This document shows, one piece after another, positions 15,778-27,106 of a stretch of 64,000 nucleotides of DNA; the stretch's first letter is position 1; each line of letters begins with the position of its first letter. The notes beneath the pieces are model-generated. The model made no database searches. It saw only the letters and a list, made by a program, of their open reading frames with translations, and was not told the origin of the DNA. Where the stretch lies: assembly GCA_001644045.1 (NCBI GenBank), contig LUUF01000050.1:1-64000 (forward strand), in the 5' to 3' direction. A program made the position numbers and the translations under genes. This DNA comes from Methylomonas methanica. GTDB taxonomy: Bacteria > Pseudomonadota > Gammaproteobacteria > Methylococcales > Methylomonadaceae.

Positions 15778-17442
15778 ATGGCGCAATATATTTTCTCCAT
15801 GAATCGGGTCGGCAAGATCGTACCGCCCAAAAAGTACATTCTTAAGGACATTTCTCTATCGTTTTTTCCGGGCGCTAAAATCGGCGTGCTGGGTTTAAAC
15901 GGTTCCGGTAAATCCACGTTGCTGCGCATCATGGCCGGCATCGACAAGGAAATCGAAGGCGAAGCGACCCCGCTGAAAGGCACCAAGATCGGCTATCTGC
16001 CGCAGGAGCCGCAACTGGATCCGAATAAAACCGTGCGCGGCAATATTGAAGAAGCGGTTGCGGAAATCAAAGACGTATTGGCCCGATTGGATGCTGTCTA
16101 CGCCGCTTACGCCGATGTCGACGCCGATTTCGATGCGCTCGCCGCCGAACAGGCCAAGCTGGAAGACATTATCAATGCTTGCGACGGTCACAATCTGGAT
16201 CGCACGCTGGAAGTCGCCGCCGATGCCTTGCGTCTGCCGGACTGGGATGCCGATGTCACTAAATTATCCGGTGGCGAAAAACGCCGGGTGGCGCTGTGCC
16301 GTTTGTTGCTGTCCAAGCCCGATATGTTGTTGCTGGACGAGCCGACCAACCATTTGGACGCCGAATCGGTGGCGTGGCTGGAGCGATTCCTGCACGATTA
16401 TCCGGGTACCGTGGTGGCGGTGACCCATGACAGGTATTTCCTGGATAATGTGGCCGGCTGGATTTTGGAGCTGGACCGCGGTATGGGCATTCCTTGGGAA
16501 GGCAATTATTCGTCTTGGCTGGAGCAAAAGGAAAAACGCCTGGAGCTGGAGGAAAAGCAGGAGTCTTCTCGGCAAAAAGCCATGAAAGCCGAGCTGGAGT
16601 GGGTGCGTTCAAATCAAAAAGGCCGGCACGCGAAGAGCAAGGCACGTCTGGCGCGTTTTGAAGAATTGTCGTCGGTCGAGACGCAAAAACGTAACGAAAC
16701 CCAGGAGATTTATATTCCACCCGGTCCGCGTCTGGGGGATGTGGTCATCGAAGTCGATAACATTAGTAAAGGTTTTGGCGATAGATTGTTGATCAACAAT
16801 CTCAGTTTCAAACTGCCGCCGGGCGGCATTGTCGGCATCATCGGCCCTAATGGCGCCGGTAAAACCACGCTGTTCCGGATGATGGCGGGCTTCGAAAAAC
16901 CGGATTCCGGCGACATCAAATTCGGCCAAACCGTGCAGATGGCTTACGTCGACCAGTTGCGCGACGACATGGACAACAACAAGACGGTTTGGGAAGAAAT
17001 TTCCGACGGTCTGGATATGATCACGGTCGGCAAATACGAGACGCCGTCGCGGGCTTATATCGGCCGGTTCAACTTTAAAGGCGGGGATCAGCAAAAACGC
17101 ATCGGCGAATTATCCGGCGGCGAACGCAATCGGGTGCATTTGGCCAAGCTGTTGAAAAGCGGCGGCAATGTGTTGCTGCTCGACGAGCCGACCAACGATT
17201 TGGACGTGGAAACCTTGCGGGCTTTGGAAGAAGCGTTGTTGGCTTTCCCTGGTTGCGCGGTGGTGATCTCCCATGATCGCTGGTTCCTGGATCGTATCGC
17301 CACGCACATGCTGGCATTTGAAGGTGACAGTGAAGTGGTCTGGTTTGAAGGCAACTATGCCGACTATGAAGCGGATCGTCATCGCCGCTTGGGAACCGAT
17401 GCCGATAACCCGCATCGTCTCAAATATAAAAAAATCGGCTAA
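15778..17442 (+). CDS. ettA: Energy-dependent translational throttle protein EttA (ABC-F)
   Basis: EttA binds the ribosomal E site and gates entry into elongation according to ATP/ADP ratio. Two ABC domains are present: first Walker [14 protein letters not shown] and [13 protein letters not shown] with [11 protein letters not shown], second [13 protein letters not shown] and [13 protein letters not shown] with [11 protein letters not shown]. Between them is the charged P-site tRNA-interaction motif arm (about 240-310). There is no transmembrane domain. Length is 554 residues, the same as E. coli within one residue. It lies alone downstream of its own promoter and is followed by a terminator. 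Confidence 0.97.
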   Translation: MAQYIFSMNRVGKIVPPKKYILKDISLSFFPGAKIGVLGLNGSGKSTLLRIMAGIDKEIEGEATPLKGTKIGYLPQEPQLDPNKTVRGNIEEAVAEIKDVLARLDAVYAAYADVDADFDALAAEQAKLEDIINACDGHNLDRTLEVAADALRLPDWDADVTKLSGGEKRRVALCRLLLSKPDMLLLDEPTNHLDAESVAWLERFLHDYPGTVVAVTHDRYFLDNVAGWILELDRGMGIPWEGNYSSWLEQKEKRLELEEKQESSRQKAMKAELEWVRSNQKGRHAKSKARLARFEELSSVETQKRNETQEIYIPPGPRLGDVVIEVDNISKGFGDRLLINNLSFKLPPGGIVGIIGPNGAGKTTLFRMMAGFEKPDSGDIKFGQTVQMAYVDQLRDDMDNNKTVWEEISDGLDMITVGKYETPSRAYIGRFNFKGGDQQKRIGELSGGERNRVHLAKLLKSGGNVLLLDEPTNDLDVETLRALEEALLAFPGCAVVISHDRWFLDRIATHMLAFEGDSEVVWFEGNYADYEADRHRRLGTDADNPHRLKYKKIG

Positions 17443-17455
17443 GCTGAACTTAAGC

Positions 17456-17490
17456 AGCCGTTGTTATTTTTGCAACGGCTTTGCTAATAA
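17456..17490 (+). terminator. Probable terminator after ettA
   Basis: Arms AGCCGTTG (17456-17463) and CAACGGCT (17473-17480) pair around a T-rich loop. The following sequence TTGCTAATAA has only a weak T-run, so termination strength is uncertain. Confidence 0.5.
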
Positions 17491-17633
17491 AGATCTATTT
17501 GAACTTGAAATAGCGCAGACCAGTCCCAAACTCATTAACAGTTTTTTATTGATCCGCGGCCCGCGTGTTGAAATTGGCGGGTGTAGCGGGTAATGTATTA
17601 ATAGCGCACCGAACAATAATAAGGAGAAATAGG

Positions 17634-17876
17634 ATGTCGAAAGCACAAAACTTGCAGGACAACTTTTTGAATGCCCTCAGAAAAGAACACACTCCCGTGT
17701 CGATTTTTTTGGTTAACGGTATCAAACTGCAAGGCCGCGTCGATTCTTTCGACCAATACGTGGTGATGCTGAAAAACACTGTGAATCAAATGGTTTACAA
17801 GCACGCCATATCCACTATCGTTCCCGGCAAAAATGTCACGATGCACCGTGATCCCGACGTTAGCGATGAAAGCTAA
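17634..17876 (+). CDS. hfq: RNA chaperone Hfq
   Basis: Hfq is the hexameric Sm-like protein that pairs small RNAs with mRNAs. The 80-residue chain shows the Sm1 region ([37 protein letters not shown]) and the Sm2 motif YKHAIST. The C-terminal tail is short (DPDVSDES), shorter than the E. coli tail. The start is ATG 17634 with a strong ribosome site (AAGGAG, 17622-17627); the longer in-frame extension upstream is not conserved. hflX follows 11 nt after the stop. Confidence 0.97.
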   Translation: MSKAQNLQDNFLNALRKEHTPVSIFLVNGIKLQGRVDSFDQYVVMLKNTVNQMVYKHAISTIVPGKNVTMHRDPDVSDES

Positions 17877-17887
17877 GAGGTTATTTT

Positions 17888-19153
17888 TTGTTTGAACGTC
17901 CCGATGCGGGTGAACGAGCCATTCTCGTTCACCTCAATTTGCAAGCTGGCCAAGAAGACCTCGACGAGCTGAAAGAGCTAACCAAATCCGCAGGCGCCCA
18001 ACCCACACATGTAGTCACCGGAAGCCGTTATCGGCCCGATCCGAAATATTTCGTTGGTACTGGCAAGGTTGAAGAAATCCGGTCGGCTATCATCGAGCAC
18101 GAAGCCAATATCGTTATCGTCAATCATCCACTAACACCCAGCCAAGAGCGCAATCTGGAAAAAGTGTTGGAAGTGCGGGTGGTCGATCGCAACGGTCTGA
18201 TCCTGGATATTTTTGCGCAACGCGCGCAAACCTTCGAAGGTAAATTACAGGTCGAACTGGCGCAGCTTAAGCACTTATCAACCCGATTGATTCGCGGTTG
18301 GACGCATTTGGAGCGGCAAAAGGGAGGTATCGGTTTGCGCGGTCCCGGCGAAACCCAGCTGGAAACTGACAGACGGTTGTTGGCTGTGCGTATCAAGCAG
18401 ATTCAACAGAGGCTGGGGAAGGTTGAAAAGCAGCGTCATCAAGGCCGAAGTAAACGTAAAAAGGCCGAAATTCCCACCGTGTCCTTGGTTGGCTATACCA
18501 ATGCCGGTAAGTCCACATTGTTTAACACCTTGACCGGTGCCGACATTTATGCGGCCGATCAATTGTTTGCCACATTGGATCCTACCTTGCGGCAATTGTC
18601 GCTCAGTAATGGTGGCGAAATCATTTTGGCGGATACCGTCGGTTTTATCCGGCACTTGCCGCACGAATTGGTGGCCGCGTTCCGCTCCACTTTGCAGGAA
18701 GCCAGCGAAGCGGATTTGCTGTTACACGTAATCGATGCGGCGGCCGAAGATCGCGAAGATACGATCTATCAGGTTAACCAAGTCTTAAACGATATCGATG
18801 CGGCTAAAATTCCGCAGTTGATGGTTTTCAATAAAATCGATTTACTCGAGGATGTTGCGCCGCACATTGACTACGATGCCGACGGCAAACCCGTCAGCGT
18901 CTGGATTTCCGCGCAAAACGGGGTAGGCTGTGATTTGTTGCAACAGGCCTTGTCCGAGCTATTTGCGAGCAGCAAGGTGATTCGAAAATGCTATTTGCCG
19001 GCCAGCCAGGCAGGCTTAAAGGCAAAATTGTTTACTTTTGTGAAAATTATCGACGAAGTAAATAACGACAGCGGCGATTGCGAATTGACGATAGAAATCG
19101 ACAGAAAGCATTTGGGCCTGTTGAAGGGCATTGATGTCCATGAGCAGGTTTGA
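17888..19153 (+). CDS. hflX: GTPase HflX
   Basis: HflX is a ribosome-binding GTPase that splits stalled 70S ribosomes, for example after heat stress. The N-terminal domain has GTGKVEEIR and the glycine-rich GGIGLRGPGETQLETDRR. The G domain has G1 GYTNAGKSTL, G3 DTVGF and G4 NKID. Length is 421 residues. The start is TTG at 17888, since MFERPDAGERAILVHL aligns with the E. coli N-terminus from exactly there, and no ATG fits. It forms the conserved hfq-hflX-hflK-hflC order, though a 168-nt gap with a possible promoter precedes hflK. Confidence 0.95.
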   Translation: MFERPDAGERAILVHLNLQAGQEDLDELKELTKSAGAQPTHVVTGSRYRPDPKYFVGTGKVEEIRSAIIEHEANIVIVNHPLTPSQERNLEKVLEVRVVDRNGLILDIFAQRAQTFEGKLQVELAQLKHLSTRLIRGWTHLERQKGGIGLRGPGETQLETDRRLLAVRIKQIQQRLGKVEKQRHQGRSKRKKAEIPTVSLVGYTNAGKSTLFNTLTGADIYAADQLFATLDPTLRQLSLSNGGEIILADTVGFIRHLPHELVAAFRSTLQEASEADLLLHVIDAAAEDREDTIYQVNQVLNDIDAAKIPQLMVFNKIDLLEDVAPHIDYDADGKPVSVWISAQNGVGCDLLQQALSELFASSKVIRKCYLPASQAGLKAKLFTFVKIIDEVNNDSGDCELTIEIDRKHLGLLKGIDVHEQV

Positions 19154-19321
19154 TCGGTCGATTGCCGGAGCAATCACCTAGTTATTTGCTCGGAAATGGC
19201 TAATTTACGATAGAATGGCGATTTTTTGGATAGACGAGCCAACGCTTGGAGTCATCGAGCAGGCTGTCCGATACGAGAAGCGGCTTTAGAGTTTTCAAAT
19301 CCAATTATTGGAGTGTTTGGT

Positions 19322-20515
19322 ATGTCTTGGAATGAACCCGGCGGTGGTAAAAAAGACCCCTGGAGTGGTCGTAATGATAAGAATGATCCACCCGATTTGG
19401 ACGAGGTAATTCGTTCGCTACAGGACAAACTGGGCGGTATTTTCGGCGGCGGTTCCAAAGGCGGTCTGGGCAGCGGGCCTTCAATGAAAGGTGTCGGTTT
19501 GCTGGCTGCTGGCGCAGTGATTCTCTGGGGTTTGAGCGGGTTTTATACCGTCGACGAAGGTACGCGTGGCGTGGTAACCCGTTTCGGCGCCTATGTAAAC
19601 ACTACCCAGCCTGGTCTGAACTGGCATATTCCGGCTCCGGTGGAGCAGGTGGCGGTCATCAACGTCGAGCAACAGCGCTTTATCGAAGTCGGTTACCGTT
19701 CCGGCGGCGGTCAGGGGATGGGTTCCGTGCCCAAGGAAGCGATGATGCTGACTAAGGACGAAAATATCGTCGACGTACGTTTGGCTGTGCAGTACCAAGT
19801 CAAGGATGCCAAGGATTATGCGTTTAATGTGCTCGATCCTGCCTCAACTCTAAAACAAGTTACTGAAAGCGTGCAGCGCGGTGTAATCGGGCGTAGCGAT
19901 ATGGATTTTGTACTGACCGAAGGCCGTAGCGACATCGTGCTGGCGATTAAGTCTGAAATTCAAGCGGTAATGGATGCCTACAAAACCGGTATTTTGATCA
20001 CCAGCGTCAACTTGCAGGACGCTCAGCCACCCGAACAAGTGCAAGGTTCTTTCGAGGATGCGATCAAGGCACGGGAAGACAAACAGCGCTTGATTAACGA
20101 GGCTGAAGCTTATTCCAACGATGTGGTGCCCAAGGCGCGCGGTGCAGCTTCGCGTATCGTGCAAGAATCCGAAGGTTACAAGGAAAAAGTCATTGCCCGT
20201 GCCAATGGTGATGTCAGCCGCTTCTCTCAATTGCTTGCCGAATACAAAAAAGCGCCGGCGGTTACCAAGCAGCGTATGTACATTGAAGCCATGGAGCTGG
20301 TTTTGGGTCGCTCCAACAATGTGTTGGTCGATGTGAAGGGCGGTAACAACATCATGTATCTGCCGCTGGAGAAGTTGGCTAACAAGTCTATCGAGGAAGC
20401 CGCTCCGGCACCGGTAATCAGCCACGAGCCGGTTTCTCTGCCTTCCCAGCCCATGAAAGAAATTAAACCCGATGTGCGCGCGTCAAGCCGTGAACGCGAT
20501 GTGAGAGGACGCTAA
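19322..20515 (+). CDS. hflK: FtsH protease modulator HflK
   Basis: HflK and HflC form the membrane SPFH complex that encages FtsH and controls its access to membrane substrates. The protein has a Gly/Asp-rich N-terminus with a basic-acidic start (MSWNEPGGGKKDPW), one transmembrane segment at about 57-74, the SPFH domain (VDEGTRGVVTRFG) and a long helical region with EDAIKAREDKQRLI. Start ATG 19322 is chosen over the upstream frame start at 19226 because homologues begin MxWNEPG. It is 397 residues long; hflC begins 1 nt after the stop. Confidence 0.95.
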   Translation: MSWNEPGGGKKDPWSGRNDKNDPPDLDEVIRSLQDKLGGIFGGGSKGGLGSGPSMKGVGLLAAGAVILWGLSGFYTVDEGTRGVVTRFGAYVNTTQPGLNWHIPAPVEQVAVINVEQQRFIEVGYRSGGGQGMGSVPKEAMMLTKDENIVDVRLAVQYQVKDAKDYAFNVLDPASTLKQVTESVQRGVIGRSDMDFVLTEGRSDIVLAIKSEIQAVMDAYKTGILITSVNLQDAQPPEQVQGSFEDAIKAREDKQRLINEAEAYSNDVVPKARGAASRIVQESEGYKEKVIARANGDVSRFSQLLAEYKKAPAVTKQRMYIEAMELVLGRSNNVLVDVKGGNNIMYLPLEKLANKSIEEAAPAPVISHEPVSLPSQPMKEIKPDVRASSRERDVRGR

Positions 20516-20516
20516 G

Positions 20517-21371
20517 ATGGGAAATAAGATTTTAGTCGCCGTTGGCGCAGTAGTGGTCTTGCTCTCGATGTCGGTATTTACCGTGGCCGAAACCGAGCGG
20601 GTAATCAAATTTCAATTAGGCGAGATTGTCGGTGCCGATTTCCAGCCGGGCATGCATCTAAAGCTGCCATTTATTAATAATGTCAAAAAGTTCGACGCGC
20701 GTATTCTGACCATGGATTCGACGCCGGAGCGCTTTTTAACGGCGGAAAAGAAAAACGTTATCGTCGATTCTTTCGTGAAATGGCGCATCGGCGACGTTAA
20801 AACCTTTTACACCACCGTTGCCGGTGATGTGAATCAGGCCAATATTCGTCTCGATCAAATCATCAAAGATTCCGCGCGCAGTGAGTTCAGCAAACGCGAG
20901 ATCAAACAATTGGTTTCCACAGATCGCAGCGCGATCCGCGATGCGTTGATTACGAATGTATCGCCGCATGCCGCGAAACTGGGTATCACTATTGTCGACG
21001 TGCAAGTAAAACGCATCGATTTGCCTGCCGAAGTCAGTACCTCGGTTTATCAAAGAATGGAAGCGGAGCGGGCGCGGGTTGCTCGGGAGTTTCGTTCGCA
21101 AGGTTCTGAAGCCGCCGAGCGGATTCGGGCCGATGCCGATAAACAACGCGAGATCATTTTGGCGAACGCTTATCGCGACTCGGAAGTTATGCGCGGCGAA
21201 GGCGATGCTAAAGCAGCCGATATTTTTGCTAAAGCGTATAGCGAGGACAGCGATTTCTTTGCTTTCTACCGCAGCTTGATTGCTTATAAGGAAAGCTTGG
21301 GTAAATCCGGTAACATCATGGTGCTGGAACCGAATTCCGACTTCTTCAAATATTTCAAGAATCAGAAATAA
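20517..21371 (+). CDS. hflC: FtsH protease modulator HflC
   Basis: HflC is the partner of HflK in the periplasmic-side SPFH cage around FtsH. It has an N-terminal membrane segment (about 4-23), the TETERVIKFQLGEIV start of the SPFH domain, then the FVKWRI and IKDSARSEFSKREIK regions and a helical C-terminus. The length is 284 residues, slightly shorter than E. coli. It starts directly after hflK, consistent with co-translation. It is followed by a strong terminator before hisZ. Confidence 0.95.
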   Translation: MGNKILVAVGAVVVLLSMSVFTVAETERVIKFQLGEIVGADFQPGMHLKLPFINNVKKFDARILTMDSTPERFLTAEKKNVIVDSFVKWRIGDVKTFYTTVAGDVNQANIRLDQIIKDSARSEFSKREIKQLVSTDRSAIRDALITNVSPHAAKLGITIVDVQVKRIDLPAEVSTSVYQRMEAERARVAREFRSQGSEAAERIRADADKQREIILANAYRDSEVMRGEGDAKAADIFAKAYSEDSDFFAFYRSLIAYKESLGKSGNIMVLEPNSDFFKYFKNQK

Positions 21372-21395
21372 CCTCCATTTGGATTATGTATAGTC

Positions 21396-21424
21396 AAACG
21401 CCCCGCCACGCGGGGCGTTTGCTG
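21396..21424 (+). terminator. Strong terminator between hflC and hisZ
   Basis: AAACGCCCCGC (21396-21406) pairs perfectly with GCGGGGCGTTT (21410-21420) over a CAC loop; TTTGCTGT follows. It lies only 22 nt before the hisZ ATG, so transcription of hisZ must read through it or start very close by. Confidence 0.75.
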
Positions 21425-21442
21425 TGTTTGAGACAGACAAAA

Positions 21443-22639
21443 ATGCAAAGAAAAGACACCTGGCTGTTGCCGGAAGGGATTAGCGAAGTATTGCCGGAAC
21501 AGGCAGCGCATCTGGAGAAGTTGCGTAGAAAACTTTTGGATACTTTTGCCTGCTGGGGTTACCAGTTGGTAATTCCGCCATTTGTAGACTTCCTGCATTC
21601 CTTGCTCATCGGTTCCGGGCACGACCTGGACCTGCAGACTTTTAAGCTGACCGATCAGTTGAGCGGAGAGATGTTGGGCGTGCGGGCGGATATGACGCCG
21701 CAAGTTGCTAGAATAGATGCGCACCACTTTCAGCACGATGGCCCGACCAGGCTATGCTATGCCGGCACGGTGCTGCATACATTGGGCGATCCCTTGGAAA
21801 AAAGCCGCAGCCCGATGCAGATTGGCGCTGAACTCTACGGTCATGCCGGCCTGGAAAGCGACTACGAAGTCATCCAGCTGATGCTGGAAATGTTGGCGAT
21901 CAGCGGTTTGCAAAATGTGCATCTGGATTTGGGGCATGTCGGTATCTATCGCGCCTTGGCCGAGCATGCTGGTCTTAATTCGCAACAGGAGGCCGAATTG
22001 TTCGACGTGCTGCAGCGTAAGGCCAGAACCGAATTGGCGGAATTGCTTGCCGAGTTTGAGATTGACGCGCGCTATAAAGACATATTCAATGCCTTGCCGA
22101 AACTGAACGGCGGTCGAGACATACTCGATAGGGCCAAAGCATTATTAACCGGTTTTGCCGGTGCCGATCAGATTGCTAGGGCCTTGGCCGATTTAAGCGG
22201 CATATCCGATAAATTACGGCGCGATTATCCAGCCTTGACGGTGAGTTTCGATTTGGCCGAGTTGCGTGGTTACCACTATCACACCGGCATGGTGTTCGCG
22301 GCATTTGTGCCGGCTCTGGGGAAAGAAATTGCCCGCGGTGGCCGCTACGATAATATCGGCGAGGTATTCGGCCGAGCGCGAGCCGCTACCGGTTTCAGTG
22401 CGGATTTAAAAGTTTTGGCCGGCATGTTTAAAGTCGACGACGAAGCTGCGCAAGTGGTGTTTGCACCCTTTGCGGAAGATGCCGATTTGCGGGAAGCAGT
22501 TAGAGATCTGCGCGCGCAAGGCGTGGCCGTGATTCAACATCTGCCGGAACAACAGGGCGGCCCGGAACACCTGGGCTGCAATGCTATTTTAGAAAAACAC
22601 AATCAACAGTGGGTCGTTAGATCAATAAGCTGTCGTTAA
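21443..22639 (+). CDS. hisZ: ATP phosphoribosyltransferase regulatory subunit HisZ
   Basis: HisZ is a HisRS-like protein without synthetase activity that forms the octameric HisG-HisZ enzyme for the first step of histidine synthesis. Class II synthetase-type blocks are present: GADMTPQVARIDA (motif 2 region), GHVGIYRALAEHAG, FDLAELRGYHYHTGMVFAAF and the glycine loop RGGRYDNI. The anticodon-binding domain of HisRS is lacking, and the 398-residue length fits HisZ. The start is ATG 21443 (MQRKDTWLLPEG); the frame opens earlier but would span the terminator. It is followed by purA, a common hisZ-purA arrangement in Gammaproteobacteria. Confidence 0.92.
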   Translation: MQRKDTWLLPEGISEVLPEQAAHLEKLRRKLLDTFACWGYQLVIPPFVDFLHSLLIGSGHDLDLQTFKLTDQLSGEMLGVRADMTPQVARIDAHHFQHDGPTRLCYAGTVLHTLGDPLEKSRSPMQIGAELYGHAGLESDYEVIQLMLEMLAISGLQNVHLDLGHVGIYRALAEHAGLNSQQEAELFDVLQRKARTELAELLAEFEIDARYKDIFNALPKLNGGRDILDRAKALLTGFAGADQIARALADLSGISDKLRRDYPALTVSFDLAELRGYHYHTGMVFAAFVPALGKEIARGGRYDNIGEVFGRARAATGFSADLKVLAGMFKVDDEAAQVVFAPFAEDADLREAVRDLRAQGVAVIQHLPEQQGGPEHLGCNAILEKHNQQWVVRSISCR

Positions 22640-23959
<1,320 letters not shown>

Positions 23960-24092
23960 TGCTTAAGCAATAAACCTTCATTTAAGACGCTTAATATATT
24001 CGATGAATGTATGCAGCGTCTTATCAAATTTGTCCAGTTATTGACTAGTCCAGGGCAATTTTCTCGACACTCTTGCTGCCTGATTACGCCAT

Positions 24093-24938
24093 TCAATCCG
24101 TTGCGACGGGCCGATTCCGGTTGGTAATCCATTCGCTCCACGAGCCGGCGTAAAGTTTCGAACCACTTAGTCCTGCAATTTCCATCGCTAACAGGTTGTG
24201 GCAGGCTGTCACGCCGGAGCCACACATATGAACCACCTGCTCGGCAGGGTAAGCAGCTATCAGTTTGCTAAATTGCTGGTGCAACAGCTCGGCTGTTAAA
24301 AATCGTCCGGATTTGTCCAGATTAGTTGGTAATGGCCGGTTTAGAGCTTTAGGTACGTGGCCTGCGACAGGGTCTATCGGCTCTTGTTGACCATGGAAGC
24401 GTTCCGGTGTTCTTGCGTCTATCAGCGTGATTTTTCGGGCCGCCAAACTGTCCGTTACTTGAGCGGCATCCATCCATTGCTGATTGTCCAGATAGACGCG
24501 AAATTGGCTAGCGGTAATTTTCGGTAGTGTGGTAGTGACCGGCAAGCCTTGTTTTTGCCAATACCCAAATCCGCCATCCAACACTGCGACTTGAGTATGG
24601 CCCATAGTGCGCAGCAGCCACCACATCCGGCCGGCAAACGCGCCGCCGGCATCGTCATACACCACGATTTGACAGCGGTTGTTAACGCCCCAGTCACCCA
24701 GTTTTTTGCCTAATAATGAAAAATTGGGTAATGGGTGGCGGCCGGTATAGGATTGCACTGGCGAGGACAAATCCCGGTTTAAATCGACATAGCGAGCGCC
24801 CGGAATATGGCCTTGTCGGTAGGATTTGTGGCCGGCCGTTACATCGGCTAGAGAAAAGCGGCAGTCGAATATTCGCCAATCCGGGTTGTTCAGGTTAGCA
24901 GCTAAAATGTCTGCGGAAACCAGTGTGGTGTAGGACAT
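24093..24938 (-). CDS. sseA: 3-mercaptopyruvate sulfurtransferase
   Basis: The protein consists of two rhodanese domains. The active loop in the second is CGSGVTA, the signature of mercaptopyruvate sulfurtransferases rather than thiosulfate ones (CRKGVT). The first, inactive domain keeps GHIPGARYVDLNRDL. It transfers sulfane sulfur from mercaptopyruvate to acceptors such as cyanide or thioredoxin. Length is 281 residues, as in E. coli SseA. The start overlaps nothing; the quinone oxidoreductase gene ends 2 nt upstream on the same strand, making a two-gene operon. Confidence 0.88.
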   Translation of the reverse strand: MSYTTLVSADILAANLNNPDWRIFDCRFSLADVTAGHKSYRQGHIPGARYVDLNRDLSSPVQSYTGRHPLPNFSLLGKKLGDWGVNNRCQIVVYDDAGGAFAGRMWWLLRTMGHTQVAVLDGGFGYWQKQGLPVTTTLPKITASQFRVYLDNQQWMDAAQVTDSLAARKITLIDARTPERFHGQQEPIDPVAGHVPKALNRPLPTNLDKSGRFLTAELLHQQFSKLIAAYPAEQVVHMCGSGVTACHNLLAMEIAGLSGSKLYAGSWSEWITNRNRPVATD

Positions 24939-24940
24939 GC

Positions 24941-25918
24941 TTATATCTCCAAAATAATTTTACCGATATGTTGGCTGCTTTCCATGCGTTCGTGAGCTTC
25001 AGCGGCCTTGGTAAGCGGAAAAACCGAATCGATGATGGGTTCGAGTTGGCCGGCTTCCAGTAGCGGCCAGACTTTTGCAAAAAGTTGTCGGGCTATTTTA
25101 GCCTTGAAATCGTCGCTGCGGGGACGCAAGGTCGTGCCGGAAATGGTTAGTCGTTTCATCAGCACGGACGCTAAATTGATTTCGCTCTTGCCGCCGTGTT
25201 GGATGGCGATCTGTTGTAGTCGGCCATCGATAGCCAGGCATTTCAAGTTGCGGGGCAAATAATCGCCACCGATTATGTCTAAAACCACGTCGACGCCTCT
25301 GTTGTCGGTATGATGTAAAACAGCCGCGACAAAGTCTTGTTGCCGATAATTAATCGCCAGATCAGCGCCTAATTTTTGGCAGTACTGACATTTTTCCTCG
25401 CTGCCGGCGGTAACGATGACGCGGCTGCCGAAGGCTTTGCCGATTTGAATGGCGGTGGTGCCGATACCGCTGGTACCGCCATGTACCAACAAGCTTTCCC
25501 CGGCTTGTAGTTTCGCGCGGTCGAAAAGATTGCTCCAGACCGTAAAAAAAGTTTCCGGTAACGCGGCGGCTTGAATAAAACTCAAGCCTTTCGGTATGGG
25601 CAGACAGCAACTGGCGCTTGTCAGGCAATACTCTGCATAACCGCCGCCCGTCAGCAGGGCGCAAACCGGGTCGCCAGCTGTAAATTCAGTTACTTCGCTC
25701 CCAATTGCTTCGATAATGCCGGATACTTCCAATCCGAGAACGGCGGATGCACCTGGCGGCGGTGGATACAAGCCTTTGCGCTGCATCAGGTCGGGGCGGT
25801 TTACTCCTGCTGCGACTACTTTTATCAACACTTGATGCGCAGCGGGAGAGGGTAGCGGTTGGTCCGTTATGATTAAATCGGCAAGTTCGGCGGGACGATA
25901 AATCTCGATGGCGCGCAT
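24941..25918 (-). CDS. NAD(P)H-quinone oxidoreductase, zinc-less MDR (PIG3-like)
   Basis: A medium-chain dehydrogenase/reductase without the zinc ligands. The N-terminal GroES-like domain has [19 protein letters not shown], typical of the PIG3/quinone oxidoreductase group, and the Rossmann motif is [18 protein letters not shown] (about 145-162). It probably reduces quinones or other electrophiles with NADPH. Length is 325 residues. It is divergent from argC with 78 nt between starts and runs into sseA, with 2 nt between them. Confidence 0.88.
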   Translation of the reverse strand: MRAIEIYRPAELADLIITDQPLPSPAAHQVLIKVVAAGVNRPDLMQRKGLYPPPPGASAVLGLEVSGIIEAIGSEVTEFTAGDPVCALLTGGGYAEYCLTSASCCLPIPKGLSFIQAAALPETFFTVWSNLFDRAKLQAGESLLVHGGTSGIGTTAIQIGKAFGSRVIVTAGSEEKCQYCQKLGADLAINYRQQDFVAAVLHHTDNRGVDVVLDIIGGDYLPRNLKCLAIDGRLQQIAIQHGGKSEINLASVLMKRLTISGTTLRPRSDDFKAKIARQLFAKVWPLLEAGQLEPIIDSVFPLTKAAEAHERMESSQHIGKIILEI

Positions 25919-25996
25919 GATGGTAAGCTTTACGGGGAGAGTGTCGTATTATATGTGCCGCATTTGACTAACAGTATTTTTTCAACGAGAGCATTC

Positions 25997-27025
25997 ATGA
26001 TACGTGCAGGCATTGTCGGCGGTACCGGGTACACCGGCGTCGAATTGTTAAGAATTTTGGTGTTACATCCCCAGGTCGAAGTTAGCGTAGTGACTTCTCG
26101 CGCGGATGCCGGACTGCGAGTGGATCAGTTGTATCCGAGTCTGCGAGGCTACTGCGATGTGAAATTTACCCTGCCGGAGTTGGATAATTTAAAAGACTGC
26201 GATGTGGTGTTTTTCGCGACGCCAAACGGCACCGCCATGCTGATGGCTGAGTCATTGCTGGCTCTGGGTATCAAAGTTATCGATTTGTCTGCCGATTTCC
26301 GGATTAAAGATCGGCAGGAATGGGAAAAGTGGTATGGCATGCAGCACGCCTGTCCGGATTTGATCGCCGAAGCTGTATATGGTTTGCCGGAAGTCAATCG
26401 CGAGCAGATCAAGCCGGCACGTTTGATCGCATGCCCTGGATGTTATCCGACTGCCGTGCAGCTGGGGTTTTTGCCTTTGCTAGAAGCGGGAGTGATTGAT
26501 GGTAGCCAGTTGATCGCCGATGTAAAATCCGGTGTCAGCGGAGCCGGGCGCAAGGCGGAAATTTCTTCTTTGATGAGTGAGACCGGCGAGAGTTTTAAGG
26601 CCTATGCGGTCGGCGGGCATAGACATTTGCCGGAAATTACTCAGGGTTTGCAAAATGTTGCCAAGCAGGCGGTTGGGCTAACTTTCGTGCCGCATCTGAC
26701 GCCGATGATACGCGGTATTCACGCCACGCTTTATGCGCGTTTAAACCGGAAGCTGGATTTGCAAAGTCTGTTTGAAGAGAGGTATAGCGAAGAAAGATTT
26801 GTGGATGTGTTGCCGAATGGCATTCATGTCGACACTCGTAACGTGCGGGGCAGCAATCGGTGTCAGATTGCGGTAAATCAGCCGCAAGGCGGCGATACTG
26901 TGGTGATTTTGTCGGTGATTGATAACTTGGTTAAAGGTGCGTCAGGCCAAGCAGTGCAAAATATGAATCTGGTTTTTGGGCTGGATGAATGCCAAGGTTT
27001 AGAAACCGTGGCTCTTTATCCCTAG
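25997..27025 (+). CDS. argC: N-acetyl-gamma-glutamyl-phosphate reductase ArgC
   Basis: ArgC makes the third step of arginine synthesis, NADPH reduction of N-acetylglutamyl phosphate to the semialdehyde. The NADP site [14 protein letters not shown] starts the protein, the catalytic Cys is C149 in [10 protein letters not shown], and [10 protein letters not shown] follows. The 342 residues fit type 1 ArgC. ATG 25997 is chosen over an in-frame start at 25955 because homologues begin at MIRAGIVGG. argA (58723) and argG (51763) are also in this window, so the arginine genes are scattered. A strong bidirectional terminator follows. Confidence 0.95.
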   Translation: MIRAGIVGGTGYTGVELLRILVLHPQVEVSVVTSRADAGLRVDQLYPSLRGYCDVKFTLPELDNLKDCDVVFFATPNGTAMLMAESLLALGIKVIDLSADFRIKDRQEWEKWYGMQHACPDLIAEAVYGLPEVNREQIKPARLIACPGCYPTAVQLGFLPLLEAGVIDGSQLIADVKSGVSGAGRKAEISSLMSETGESFKAYAVGGHRHLPEITQGLQNVAKQAVGLTFVPHLTPMIRGIHATLYARLNRKLDLQSLFEERYSEERFVDVLPNGIHVDTRNVRGSNRCQIAVNQPQGGDTVVILSVIDNLVKGASGQAVQNMNLVFGLDECQGLETVALYP

Positions 27026-27046
27026 TGCCATCAAGCCCTGGAACAT

Positions 27047-27086
27047 AAAAAACCGCCTTCCGGTTTTAATCCGGAAGGCGGTTTTT
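27047..27086. terminator. Bidirectional terminator between argC and PEP-CTERM gene
   Basis: A long perfect stem, CCGCCTTCCGG pairing with CCGGAAGGCGG, is flanked by A-run on the left and T-run on the right, so it can stop transcription from both sides. It separates convergent argC and the PEP-CTERM gene. Confidence 0.85.
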
Positions 27087-27106
27087 ATTGCGAGAACGTT
27101 AGCTGT

